From: an uncultured Lachnospiraceae bacterium
GTDB taxonomy: Bacteria; Bacillota; Clostridia; Lachnospirales; Lachnospiraceae
Assembly: GCA_900544445.1 (NCBI GenBank)
Contig: UQVK01000015.1
Location: 1 to 58,256, forward strand
Reading direction: 5' to 3'
Length of the DNA: 58,256 bases
Positions 17,370 to 25,669 of this stretch are shown here, piece by piece (positions within the stretch are counted from its first letter, which is position 1; each line of letters starts with the position of its first letter). Position numbers and translations under genes: made by a program. Under the pieces are notes generated by a model. It did not search any database and had not been told where the DNA came from. It saw only the letters and a program-made list of their open reading frames with translations.

Positions 17370-17416
17370 TTTCCGGAAAATCTGACTCTTTGCGTAACAG
17401 AGTCGTTTCCGAAAAC
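17370..17416 (-). promoter_or_regulatory. Stem-loop in the MFS gene leader
   Basis: GACTCT (17384-17389) and AGAGTC (17399-17404) pair perfectly, and flanking TTTTCGGAAA/TTTCCGGAAA-type sequence extends the stem with one or two mismatches. It sits just upstream of the ribosome-binding site, with no T tract, so it may control translation or mRNA stability, or be a protein operator. Confidence 0.4.
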
Positions 17417-17501
17417 AGCTTATCATATGCCATGCAAAATGCAAGAGAAAATTTGATTTTTACAGGGAGCCTTTTTACCGTAAAAAAGATTTATCATGCC
17501 A

Positions 17502-18425
17502 TTACAGTTGATACAGAGCGACCATGATTGGCATAGTGACCATACAGAGCAGCGTAGTTATAATATTAATCGCTCCCGCATATTCTGCATCCCGTCCGTA
17601 AATCTGTGCCATCTGAGTCACTGTAGAAGCCGACGGTGTTATCGTTGCAATCAGCGTAATAAGAAGAATTGTCTTTCCATTCGCAACAGGCAGCACATTC
17701 CCCATATATTTCAGGCACAGAAGTATTGGCAATGGAAAAACAATAAGCCGGAGAACTGCTGTCATCCAAATGCGCCTGCACTTTAAAACTTGCATAAAAT
17801 TTATTTTTCCTATCAGCATCCCTGTCACAAGCATGGCAAGGGGGCCCACCATCTGTCCGATAGAATCCAGTGCATCCTGCACAGGAGAAGGGAAATGAAT
17901 CCCTGTTGCAAGAAACAACATCCCTGCCAGAATAGATAAAAGATTTACATTAGTAAAAAGCTTTCTGAGGTCCGTTCTCTTTTCCCCACACAAAAGACAT
18001 TTTCCATGACTCCATAAAAGAAACATCTGCACCGCAAGAAAGGCACTGGAATAGACTACCCATTCCTCCCCGAGTACAGCCGCCACAATAGGAATCACCA
18101 AATTTCCCGCATTGGAGTAAATGATTGAAACCTGCTCCACACAATTTAGATGCAGACGCTTTGCAAGAAGATGATCAGCAGAAATCATTCCCAGATTCAC
18201 CACAATGGCGGCAAAAAAGGCCAAAAACATTCCTCCCCACATTTCGTCCGTCACCTCCATCTGAAATGCGGACAAAATTACACAGGGTACAATTAAATGG
18301 ACAGAAAGGGCAGAGATCACCTTACTGTCCTTTCCGTCCATGATCCCTATTTTTACCAGAAAAACACCCATGCAGAGAATCAGACAAAGAGCCGCAATTT
18401 TTTCCAGTAGCAACATCACAATCAT
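17502..18425 (-). CDS. AEC family transporter (auxin efflux carrier-like)
   Basis: 307-aa membrane carrier with about ten hydrophobic helices arranged as two inverted five-helix halves. It starts with IAALCLILCMGVFLVKIGIM and has the family's polar break segments (SNAGNLVIPIV and TITPSASTVTQMA). Bacterial AEC proteins move organic acids such as malate or malonate. Last gene of the catabolic operon, 38 bp after the 3-hydroxyacyl-CoA dehydrogenase gene, so it probably imports a pathway acid or exports a product. AGGAGAAA precedes ATG 18425. Base composition is AT-rich like its operon neighbours. Confidence 0.88.
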   Translation of the reverse strand: MIVMLLLEKIAALCLILCMGVFLVKIGIMDGKDSKVISALSVHLIVPCVILSAFQMEVTDEMWGGMFLAFFAAIVVNLGMISADHLLAKRLHLNCVEQVSIIYSNAGNLVIPIVAAVLGEEWVVYSSAFLAVQMFLLWSHGKCLLCGEKRTDLRKLFTNVNLLSILAGMLFLATGIHFPSPVQDALDSIGQMVGPLAMLVTGMLIGKINFMQVLKCRRIWMTAVLRLIVFPLPILLCLKYMGNVLPVANGKTILLITLIATITPSASTVTQMAQIYGRDAEYAGAINIITTLLCMVTMPIMVALYQL

Positions 18426-18463
18426 AAACTTTCTCCTACTGCCTATTTCAGCGGGCAGTTCTT

Positions 18464-19408
18464 CTATGGCTCCTCATATAAACACTTCGCTACTTTTTTA
18501 AAATCATGATCCCGTTTCGCAATTACTTCCTCGTCTCTTCCACCGCTGTAATCATAGAATCCCATTCCGGTCTTCACTCCATAATCCCCGCGCCTATACA
18601 ACTCTGCCAGCATTTTCGGCACCTCTGCGGCATTGCTCAGATCCGGAAAAAGATATTCCGCAATACGATAAAAGGTATCCAGGCCGCCCAGGTCAGCGAT
18701 TTCAAACGGCCCAAGGCAGGCATACCTAAGCCCAAGACCATACTTAAATACTTTGTCAATATCTTCCTTTTCCGCAACACCTTCCTCTACCAGACTCGTT
18801 GCCTCCCGCAGTATGGCAAACTGGAAACGGTTCACCAGAAAACCCGGAACCTCCTTTTTCAGACGTACAGGATAACGACCGATATCACGGGCTATGTCAT
18901 ACACAATGTCTGTCACTATGTCCTGTGTTTTTTCTCCTTTTATAACTTCCACAAGAGGACAAATGTGCGGCGGATTCAGCCAGTGCATTCCACAAAATCG
19001 TTCCGGATTCACGACTGCCTCCGCAATCTGTGTCAGGGACAACCCGGAAGTGTTACTCGTCAAAACAGCCTTCTCCGAAACAAGTGATGAAATTTCCTTC
19101 CAGAAATCATGCTTGATTTCCATCCGTTCTACAATAGCTTCCACGACGAAATCAGCAGCACAAAAGCAGTTCTTTTCGCTGGTAAAACAGATTTTTGCGA
19201 CCAACTCCTGCGCTTCTTCTTCCTTTTTCTTTCCTTCTTTTACATCTCCCACCAGGATATTCTTCATATTTTCTCGCCCTGTCCATAGAGCCTTTTCGTT
19301 TATGTCATAAATCGTTACGTCGTAGCCATATTCCGCAAAAAGTAAAGCCATGGATGCGCCCATGACCCCTGCCCCGGCAATGACCACATTTTTTATCTGA
19401 TGTACCAT
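18464..19408 (-). CDS. 3-hydroxyacyl-CoA dehydrogenase (HBD family)
   Basis: 314-aa NAD-dependent dehydrogenase that interconverts 3-hydroxyacyl-CoA and 3-ketoacyl-CoA. The Rossmann motif is VVIAGAGVMGASMA, with the acidic DIN at the end of strand 2. The catalytic histidine lies in MHWLNPPHICPLVEVIKG, equivalent to HFFNP in other members, and the SNTSGLSLTQI segment provides the active-site serine and asparagine region. The C-terminal dimerisation domain includes GFLVNRFQFAILREA and GLGLRYACLGPFEIADLGGLD. In the operon it follows a MaoC hydratase by 13 bp, as expected for consecutive beta-oxidation-like steps. Substrate chain is unknown. Confidence 0.92.
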   Translation of the reverse strand: MVHQIKNVVIAGAGVMGASMALLFAEYGYDVTIYDINEKALWTGRENMKNILVGDVKEGKKKEEEAQELVAKICFTSEKNCFCAADFVVEAIVERMEIKHDFWKEISSLVSEKAVLTSNTSGLSLTQIAEAVVNPERFCGMHWLNPPHICPLVEVIKGEKTQDIVTDIVYDIARDIGRYPVRLKKEVPGFLVNRFQFAILREATSLVEEGVAEKEDIDKVFKYGLGLRYACLGPFEIADLGGLDTFYRIAEYLFPDLSNAAEVPKMLAELYRRGDYGVKTGMGFYDYSGGRDEEVIAKRDHDFKKVAKCLYEEP

Positions 19409-19421
19409 TTTTTCCCTTTCT

Positions 19422-19817
19422 TTATTCAGGCAGCTTTACCAGCGCGCTTCCATCAACGACCACTTCTCCATCCTGATTTGTCACTGTAGTTTTCAAACGC
19501 GCTCTTCTTCTCTCAAACAGTTCCGTAATCTCCACATTTGCAGTTATTGTATCCCCCAAAAATACCGGCTTTAAAAACTTTACTGCCTGCTCCATATAAA
19601 TGGTTCCAGGTCCCGGCATAAAACCAGCGATCACGGTTGAAAGAAAGGAAGCCGTAAGCATACCGTGCACAATTCTTTTCCCAAACCTCATTTTCTTCGC
19701 TTCTGCTTCGTTCACATGTAATGGATTAAAATCTCCCGTTATACCCGCAAAACCATATACGTCACATTCTGCAATGGTTTTGGAAAAGCTTGCGCTCTGT
19801 CCGATTTTGTATATCAT
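19422..19817 (-). CDS. MaoC family (R)-specific enoyl-CoA hydratase
   Basis: 131-aa single hot-dog-fold protein. The hydratase-2 motif is present: GDFNPLHVNEAEA with catalytic Asp and His five residues apart, then RFGKRIVHGMLTASFLS. Such enzymes add water to trans-2-enoyl-CoA to give (R)-3-hydroxyacyl-CoA. The adjacent dehydrogenase is of the HBD family, whose members usually take the (S)-isomer, so the stereochemical match is an open question. GGGAGAAAG precedes ATG 19817. Operon spacing is 26 bp from BKACE and 13 bp to the dehydrogenase. Confidence 0.9.
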   Translation of the reverse strand: MIYKIGQSASFSKTIAECDVYGFAGITGDFNPLHVNEAEAKKMRFGKRIVHGMLTASFLSTVIAGFMPGPGTIYMEQAVKFLKPVFLGDTITANVEITELFERRRARLKTTVTNQDGEVVVDGSALVKLPE

Positions 19818-19843
19818 TTTCTTTCTCCCTATTTACTCTTTTC

Positions 19844-20779
19844 CTAAAAGGCAGTATTTTCCTTTCCCTTCAGATGAAGCATTTTTCGTGCCTCTTTGCT
19901 GTCCGCGATTTCAAAATCAAGTAATTCCAAAATCCTGCGTATTTTTCGGACCTGCTCCGCATTACTCTGCGCCAGATCGCCTTGAGGATTTATATACAAG
20001 CCATCTTCCATTCCAACACGTACGTTCCCACCGTTTAACGCACACATGGTTTCAAGCTTGAACATCTTCCTTCCCACGCCAACGCTGCTATACTGGATAT
20101 CGCTTCCAAGCATTTTTTTTGCCTGATCAATTACAAACATCAGGGTTTCATTGTTGGCCGGCATGCCTCCCTGCACTCCGGGAACAAACTGAATATAAAT
20201 CGGCTGCGTAATAACCCCTTGCTTTTTCAGAATCCGCAGATTGTTCAATTGCCCGTAATCGAATACCTCATACTCCGGCATCGTTCCACATTCATTCATA
20301 GTTCTGATACAGTATTCCATATCCCGAAAAGAATTGCGAAATACATTGTCCCACGTCCGCTCCACATATTCCCTCTCCCATTCATAAACGGTCTGCTCCA
20401 CACCATCCAGCAGCCTGTTATAACAGAAGTTCATGGACCCCCCATTTGCAGACGCCATCTCCGGCTGAAACTTCCGGATCACGGAAAAACGTTCTTCCAC
20501 GCTCATCCCATTTCCTCCTCCCGTGGTAATTCCGATGACCGCATCACATTCCCTTGCAATGGAGGAAAGAATATAACAGAAAATCCCATGGTCAGTCGTC
20601 GGCTTTCCTTCTATATCCCTGGCATGAATATGTACTACCGCTGCCCCTGCTCGATTTGCTTCTATAGCACTACGGATGATCTCATCCGGATTTTTGGGCA
20701 GATACGGGGAAAGGCTGGGAACATGCGTCGCCCCAGTAATTGCCGCACTGATGATAACTTTTCTATCTCTGATATACAT
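19844..20779 (-). CDS. Beta-keto acid cleavage enzyme (BKACE, DUF849)
   Basis: 311-aa TIM-barrel enzyme of the BKACE family (3-keto-5-aminohexanoate cleavage enzyme, Kce, is the founder). These Zn enzymes convert a beta-keto acid plus acetyl-CoA into acetoacetate plus a new acyl-CoA. Visible signatures are AAITGATHVPSLSPYLP, the metal site VVHIHARD, TTGGGNGMSVEER, and VRVGMEDGLY carrying the conserved Arg and Glu. GGGGGAAA precedes ATG 20779. It sits 11 bp after the TIM-barrel isomerase. Family members differ in substrate (aminohexanoate, dehydrocarnitine, others), so the keto acid here is unknown; operon context suggests a hydroxylated or sugar-derived one. Confidence 0.92.
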   Translation of the reverse strand: MYIRDRKVIISAAITGATHVPSLSPYLPKNPDEIIRSAIEANRAGAAVVHIHARDIEGKPTTDHGIFCYILSSIARECDAVIGITTGGGNGMSVEERFSVIRKFQPEMASANGGSMNFCYNRLLDGVEQTVYEWEREYVERTWDNVFRNSFRDMEYCIRTMNECGTMPEYEVFDYGQLNNLRILKKQGVITQPIYIQFVPGVQGGMPANNETLMFVIDQAKKMLGSDIQYSSVGVGRKMFKLETMCALNGGNVRVGMEDGLYINPQGDLAQSNAEQVRKIRRILELLDFEIADSKEARKMLHLKGKENTAF

Positions 20780-20790
20780 AAATTTCCCCC

Positions 20791-21588
20791 TTATTCTTCC
20801 ATAGCATTTCTCAGGATATCCAACGACTCTGCCGCCTGTTTTCTGTCAAACCGACAGTCCGTTTCCAGCGTAATCGCTCCCTCATAGCCTCGATCATACA
20901 GACTTCGCACCCGTTTGACATGCAGCTTTCTTTTCTCCTTCTTCAGCCAGGAACGTCTGTTACAGCTCCCGTCGTCGTCTGATATATGCGCATGCCGGAT
21001 CAGATTCACAAAGCTTTTCAGATCCAGATCTGCCTCATTCACGTATTCCATATTATAAAAATCCACCACAATCCCCAGATTCTCCAGATTCAGGTCCTCC
21101 ACCACTGCTGCTGCTTCAGGAAGATAATTGATAAAGTTGCAGTAACAGGGAGCCAGCGGCTCCAGACAGACCGTCATACCGTATTTTCCAAATTCCTCCG
21201 TGGTAATTTTTAGAAATTCCTTCAGCTGTCGTACCGCCTCCGACCGGGGATATCCGCCAGGAAGGTTTCTCGACTTCGGAGAACCGATTCCAACCAATTC
21301 TGCCCCCAGACCGGCTCCTCTTTTGGCGCATTCAACCGCATACTTTCGTATGCTCTCCGGATCAAAGCCCGGTCCCGCCATCTTCAACGTTTCCGGACAG
21401 TATCCGTTCATGCCCAATACTCTTACAGAAAAGTCTTTCACTTTTTTCTGAAGGGACATTAACTCGTTTTGAGATAAAGAAACCAGATATTTACCCATGA
21501 ATTCCAAATAATCAAAGCCGCATTCTGCTGCGGGTATTATGTCCGATGGGTTTTGTAACGTACAGCCTGTCTGTATCCTAATTCCCAT
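20791..21588 (-). CDS. Sugar phosphate isomerase/epimerase (xylose isomerase-like TIM barrel)
   Basis: 265-aa TIM-barrel protein of the AP endonuclease 2/xylose isomerase-like superfamily. Visible elements are GFDYLEFMGKY in strand 2, the metal-ligand glutamate in VCLEPLAP, the NLGIVVDFYNMEY aspartate, the RHAHISDDDG histidine and the ITLETDC glutamate near the end. That pattern of two Glu, Asp and His ligating a divalent metal is typical of ketose 3-epimerases and inosose isomerases. I place the start at ATG 21588, with AGGAG ten bases upstream; the frame stays open to 21636. Its operon role may be to isomerise a keto sugar or keto acid. A hairpin separates it from the RraA gene. Confidence 0.82.
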   Translation of the reverse strand: MGIRIQTGCTLQNPSDIIPAAECGFDYLEFMGKYLVSLSQNELMSLQKKVKDFSVRVLGMNGYCPETLKMAGPGFDPESIRKYAVECAKRGAGLGAELVGIGSPKSRNLPGGYPRSEAVRQLKEFLKITTEEFGKYGMTVCLEPLAPCYCNFINYLPEAAAVVEDLNLENLGIVVDFYNMEYVNEADLDLKSFVNLIRHAHISDDDGSCNRRSWLKKEKRKLHVKRVRSLYDRGYEGAITLETDCRFDRKQAAESLDILRNAMEE

Positions 21589-21623
21589 ATTGAAGCATCT
21601 CCTGATCCTGTCTGATAAAACAG

Positions 21624-21658
21624 CCTCCCTCACCAAATTTTGTCAGGCAAAGGAGGCC
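21624..21658 (-). promoter_or_regulatory. Intra-operon hairpin between RraA-like and isomerase genes
   Basis: GCCTCC (21658-21653 on the minus strand) pairs with GGAGGC (21629-21624) and is followed by TGTTTTATC. It could act as a partial terminator or processing site that lowers expression of the downstream CoA genes relative to the transporter genes. Confidence 0.4.
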
Positions 21659-21694
21659 ATTTTTCAATCTTCATATGTATCTTCACATATAAAA

Positions 21695-22411
21695 TTATCC
21701 TTCATACCGTTCCTGATTGTTTACAACGCTGTCATCTAACTCCCATCCCAACTTTTCGTATTTTTCTCTTCTGGCATTCTTATCATTAAACAGTTCTCTG
21801 TGCGCATACTTTGCCACATCTTTCGCGATCTTTCTGGGCACGACAATTACGCCATCTCCATCGGCCACAATAATATCTCCCGGACAGATGGTTACCCCGC
21901 CTATGGCAACAGGAACATCCTTCGCGTCATACTGCAACCTGACCTGATCCATTTTCTGAGATACAAAATAGCTCCAAACGGGAATATCTTCACGAATCAC
22001 TTCATCTGTATCCCGGATTCCCCCTCCGTTCGTGACAAATCCTCTTGCTCCTTTAATCTTTGCACCTAGGGCGTTTTCGGATCCCATCAGTCCCACATCA
22101 ACTCCGGAAACATCTAACGCAATAAAGTCCCCTTCTTCTATTTCCTCAAACCAAGGATAGATACAGACATTCCCGTAATACCAGTTGGACCAGTTGGTAT
22201 ATGCATCCCCCGTCACATCTGGATCCGGCCCCACATATGGAAGGTATCTGGCCGTTCTGGCTATTCCCACCGCTTTGGTCCGATACAACGGTCTAATTCT
22301 GTAGTCCAGCGTTCCATAATGATGATACCCCATCCAGTCCATACCGTCCCTGACATCTGCCACACGAAGGGGCTCAAAAAGTTTCAACAGTTCCTTGTCT
22401 TCGTTGTTCAT
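21695..22411 (-). CDS. RraA family protein (HMG/CHA aldolase-like)
   Basis: 238-aa protein of the RraA/HMG aldolase family, formerly labelled demethylmenaquinone methyltransferase. The signature GSENALGAKIKGARGFVTNGGGIRD contains the family's G-x-R-D end; in the aldolases Arg binds substrate and Asp binds Mg2+. A second conserved block is AIGGVTICPGDIIVADGDGVIVVP. Enzymatic members cleave 4-hydroxy-4-methyl-2-oxoglutarate or decarboxylate oxaloacetate; RraA proper inhibits RNase E. Placement in a catabolic operon, directly behind a solute-binding protein (17 bp), argues for an aldolase or decarboxylase role. GGAGGTCGCT precedes ATG 22411. Confidence 0.85.
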   Translation of the reverse strand: MNNEDKELLKLFEPLRVADVRDGMDWMGYHHYGTLDYRIRPLYRTKAVGIARTARYLPYVGPDPDVTGDAYTNWSNWYYGNVCIYPWFEEIEEGDFIALDVSGVDVGLMGSENALGAKIKGARGFVTNGGGIRDTDEVIREDIPVWSYFVSQKMDQVRLQYDAKDVPVAIGGVTICPGDIIVADGDGVIVVPRKIAKDVAKYAHRELFNDKNARREKYEKLGWELDDSVVNNQERYEG

Positions 22412-22428
22412 AGCGACCTCCAGATAAA

Positions 22429-23823
22429 TTATTTATTTGCTTCCAATATGGAATTGGCTTCTTCCATAAATTCTGCCACTGCCATTGTTGAATCTTCCTG
22501 TCCATACCTGACTTTATCCGCTGCCGTAGTATATGCCGTTGCAATCTCACTCGCCCCCTTTGCCGCAGGCGTTGCAGTTTCACATAATTCCATCAGAGCA
22601 AGCGCAAAGTCAATTGCTGTCTGATTAGGCTCATCCAGTAGCGGTTTGATGAATTCCGCCATATCAGAATTGGCGGGCACACCCTGATCCATTTTGAACA
22701 GTTCCATCGAGTCTTCCGTATTTACGAAGAAATCGATAAGCTTCGCAGCCGCGCGCTGATGCGCTTCATCGATACTGGAGGAAACGGCAAAATGTGCTCC
22801 TTCCAGATACTCTGCCCGTGTTCCGTCTTCAGCTGTAGGAATTCTGACTGCTGTAATGGTATTATTCGGCATTGCCTCCGCATACAGATAAAGCTGATTA
22901 ATCGGTACATTATGCAGAATCATCTGTCCACGGGTAAACAGTCTCTGTTCCAGTGCCAACGTTCCATCCTCTGATGCCGTAGCCGCATCCGGAATTGCTC
23001 CCATATCTCTCAACTCGCTCCACATATCCAGCCAGTTAACCACTGTCTGCTGCTCAAATCCAAGCTGCCCATCTTCCGTATAGTTATCTCCTCCTGCCTC
23101 TCTTGCAGCCCATCTGAAACAGTTAATGTCAGCAGAACTGTCTCCAGAAAACCAGATACCGCTTCCTGCCGCAGATTGGGTAAACTTATTTGCCTCTTCT
23201 ATGAACTGGCTCCAGGTCCAGTCCTCATTATAAGCTGGAAGTGTAACCCCATACTGCTGTGCAAGTTCATTGTTTACCAGATAGCAGGTAAAGCTGACTC
23301 CCATAGAAACCATATAGAATATGTCATTATATTTTCCACTGTCAATAACCGCCTCTGAAAACTTTGACAGATCTATGGTACCGTCATCCACATACGGCTG
23401 CAGATCCAGCAAAGCTCCTCTCAGGGCATAGTCCGCTGCATACTGCGGATGCATGCCAAAGACATCAGGTGCATTTCCTCCGGCAATCTGCGTGGACATT
23501 TTGGTCCAGTAATCATTCCATGACATGGGTTCTCTCATGACCTTAATATCCGGATTCGCCGCTTCAAATCTGTCGCAGATCTCATTGTACATATCATTTC
23601 TCACAGTATCACCCCACCATGAAAAACGAATCTCTACAACCTCCCCATCAGAAGCAGTACTCTCTGCTGCCTGTGAAACTGAATCCTCTTCCGTCTGAGC
23701 AGAAGCCGCACTGCTTTCCTGCGCCGCTCCTGTGTTTTCCATTGTCGCCGTCCCCCCGCATCCGACTGCCGTAAAGACCATCACCGTTGCAAGAGCTGCT
23801 GCCAGCCATTTTTTTCGCTGCAT
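22429..23823 (-). CDS. ABC transporter sugar-binding lipoprotein (family 1)
   Basis: 464-aa extracellular solute-binding lipoprotein. The signal peptide (MQRKKWLAAALATVMVFT) ends in the lipobox AVGC, so the mature protein is lipid-anchored at about Cys22. A low-complexity Ser/Ala/Glu linker follows. The binding fold begins EIRFSWWGDTVRNDMYNEIC and includes APDVFGMHPQYA and GVPANSDMAEFIKPLLD, typical of oligosaccharide-binding proteins such as MalE/UgpB-like ones. It is encoded after its two permeases, an unusual order. GGGAGGTAAT precedes ATG 23823. No ATPase gene is in the operon, so a shared MsmK/MalK-type ATPase probably energises import. The adjacent GH31 enzyme hints at an alpha-glycoside. 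Confidence 0.93.
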   Translation of the reverse strand: MQRKKWLAAALATVMVFTAVGCGGTATMENTGAAQESSAASAQTEEDSVSQAAESTASDGEVVEIRFSWWGDTVRNDMYNEICDRFEAANPDIKVMREPMSWNDYWTKMSTQIAGGNAPDVFGMHPQYAADYALRGALLDLQPYVDDGTIDLSKFSEAVIDSGKYNDIFYMVSMGVSFTCYLVNNELAQQYGVTLPAYNEDWTWSQFIEEANKFTQSAAGSGIWFSGDSSADINCFRWAAREAGGDNYTEDGQLGFEQQTVVNWLDMWSELRDMGAIPDAATASEDGTLALEQRLFTRGQMILHNVPINQLYLYAEAMPNNTITAVRIPTAEDGTRAEYLEGAHFAVSSSIDEAHQRAAAKLIDFFVNTEDSMELFKMDQGVPANSDMAEFIKPLLDEPNQTAIDFALALMELCETATPAAKGASEIATAYTTAADKVRYGQEDSTMAVAEFMEEANSILEANK

Positions 23824-23919
23824 AGATATTACCTCCCTTTCTTTTTTTGAACCGTATTTAAAAGTGATTTTTCATCACACGGTCTTCCTGTTTTAAAATC
23901 CTGCACGCAATTTCATTTG

Positions 23920-24756
23920 CTATCCTTTAATACTTCCGGCCGTTATTCCGTCCACCAGATAATTCTGGAAGAAAACAAACATCAGGAACAATGGCACCAG
24001 AGAAAGCGTTGACATGGCGAACAGAGCACCCCAGGAACTGTTCCCTGTCGCATCCACAAACTGCCTTAACGCCAGAGCCACCGTAAATTTGTCAATTCCC
24101 GTGATATACAGCATCTGGGAAAAGAAGTCGTTCCACGTCCATATGAAGGTAAATATAGCCGTTGTGACGATAGCCGGAACGGAAAGAGGTACCGTAATCC
24201 GAATAAACCTCTGCCACTGCCCGCATCCATCGCAGATCGCCGCCTCATCAATTTCCCGCGGCAGCCCCCGCATATACTGCGTCATCAGAAATACGAAAAA
24301 TCCCTCTGTCGCCAGAAATTTGGGAACCATCAATGGCAAATACGTATTAATCCATCCCAGTTTATTGTACATGATATACTGCGGAATCAGTTTTACATGC
24401 ATGGGAAGCATCAGAGTACCCATCATCAACATAAACCAGAAACCCTTCAGCGGGAATTTGATCTTGGCAAAAGCATTAGCCGCCATCAGGCAGGAGGTCA
24501 GATTACCTATCAACGCTACCAAGACAATCAGAAAGGAATTTGCAAAGAATCTGGTAAACGTCACTCCGGATAATCCTTGCCAGCCTTGGGCATAATTATC
24601 CAGTTTCACTGTTTTGGGGAAAAAATTTGTCCCCTGAAAAATCTCCAGCGTGTCCTTGAAGGATGCACTGATCATCCATAGTAACGGATAAAGCATCAGA
24701 AGAGCGAACGCAATGATAAAAACGTGATAAGATATATTCCTGATTTTTTTCTTCAT
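23920..24756 (-). CDS. Carbohydrate ABC transporter permease (MalG type)
   Basis: 278-aa inner-membrane permease with six predicted helices. The EAA loop that contacts the ATPase reads EIDEAAICDGCGQWQRF, followed by IRITVPLS. The protein ends in the GITAGSIKG tail common in MalG-like permeases. I start it at ATG 24756, preceded by GGGAGGAGC; the frame stays open to 24780, which would overlap the upstream permease. It forms the channel with the MalF-type permease encoded just before it (13 bp apart) and works with the lipoprotein at 22429-23823. Confidence 0.93.
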   Translation of the reverse strand: MKKKIRNISYHVFIIAFALLMLYPLLWMISASFKDTLEIFQGTNFFPKTVKLDNYAQGWQGLSGVTFTRFFANSFLIVLVALIGNLTSCLMAANAFAKIKFPLKGFWFMLMMGTLMLPMHVKLIPQYIMYNKLGWINTYLPLMVPKFLATEGFFVFLMTQYMRGLPREIDEAAICDGCGQWQRFIRITVPLSVPAIVTTAIFTFIWTWNDFFSQMLYITGIDKFTVALALRQFVDATGNSSWGALFAMSTLSLVPLFLMFVFFQNYLVDGITAGSIKG

Positions 24757-24769
24757 TTCCGCTCCTCCC

Positions 24770-25651
24770 TCAGTCATCATAGAATACCCAGAATTTTGCG
24801 AACAGGAACATCAATCCTGTAACGGCCGCAATAATCACCAGCAGCACCCAGGCCATGGCAGACGCATATCCCATCTGGAAATGATTAAATGCCTTAATAT
24901 ATAGATACAGCGAATAAAACAGCGTTGAGTCCAGCGGTCCGCCAGTGCCGTTGCTGATAATGTATGCCGAATTGAAGGACTGAAACGCATTGATTACCTG
25001 CATGACCACGTTAAAAAATACCATTGGAGTCAGCAAAGGCAGTGTAATCTTGAAAAACTGAGCAAATTTCCCCGCTCCGTCCAGCGTAGCCGCTTCATAA
25101 TAGTCTTCCGGAATCTGTTTCAGGGAAGCCAGAAAAATTACCATGGATGAGCCAAACTGCCAGACTGCCAGAACAATCAGAGTATTCAGAGCAGACGAGG
25201 GGGTAGCGATCCAGTTTTGTCCTTCTATTCCAAATAACGCAAGGAACTGATTAAAGACGCCTTCCTTGTTGAATAATTGTCTCCAGAGAATGGAAACTGC
25301 GACCGAACCTCCAAACAGCGACGGCAGATAATACATTGCACGATAAACTTTTACACCTCTTCTGTTCTTCTTCAACATCAGAGCAATCATCAATGCAAAA
25401 GCAAGCTGCAGAGGGACGCTGATAATAACATACTTAAATGTAACTTTCAGACTGTTTATGAACCGGTCATCCGCGAATAAGTCCCGATAATTTTTCAGTC
25501 CGATCGGAATAGCCGGGGTCAGCATATCATACTGCGTAAACGAGAAATATAACGACGCTATCATTGGTATCAACGTTAGTCCAAAAAATCCAATCAGCCA
25601 GGGAAGAAGGAACAGATAACCTGCAATCCCATCCTTTATATTCTTTTTCAC
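24770..25651 (-). CDS. Carbohydrate ABC transporter permease (MalF/UgpA type)
   Basis: 293-aa inner-membrane permease with six helices, starting at FLLPWLIGFFGLTLIPMIAS. The EAA loop is YYEAATLDGAGKFAQFF followed by KITLPLLTP. The start is a GTG at 25651 with GAGGAGG upstream, 18 bp after the GH31 stop codon, so the glycosidase and importer are in one transcript. It pairs with the MalG-type permease downstream. Confidence 0.93.
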   Translation of the reverse strand: MKKNIKDGIAGYLFLLPWLIGFFGLTLIPMIASLYFSFTQYDMLTPAIPIGLKNYRDLFADDRFINSLKVTFKYVIISVPLQLAFALMIALMLKKNRRGVKVYRAMYYLPSLFGGSVAVSILWRQLFNKEGVFNQFLALFGIEGQNWIATPSSALNTLIVLAVWQFGSSMVIFLASLKQIPEDYYEAATLDGAGKFAQFFKITLPLLTPMVFFNVVMQVINAFQSFNSAYIISNGTGGPLDSTLFYSLYLYIKAFNHFQMGYASAMAWVLLVIIAAVTGLMFLFAKFWVFYDD

Positions 25652-25669
25652 CCCATATCCTCCTCTTTT

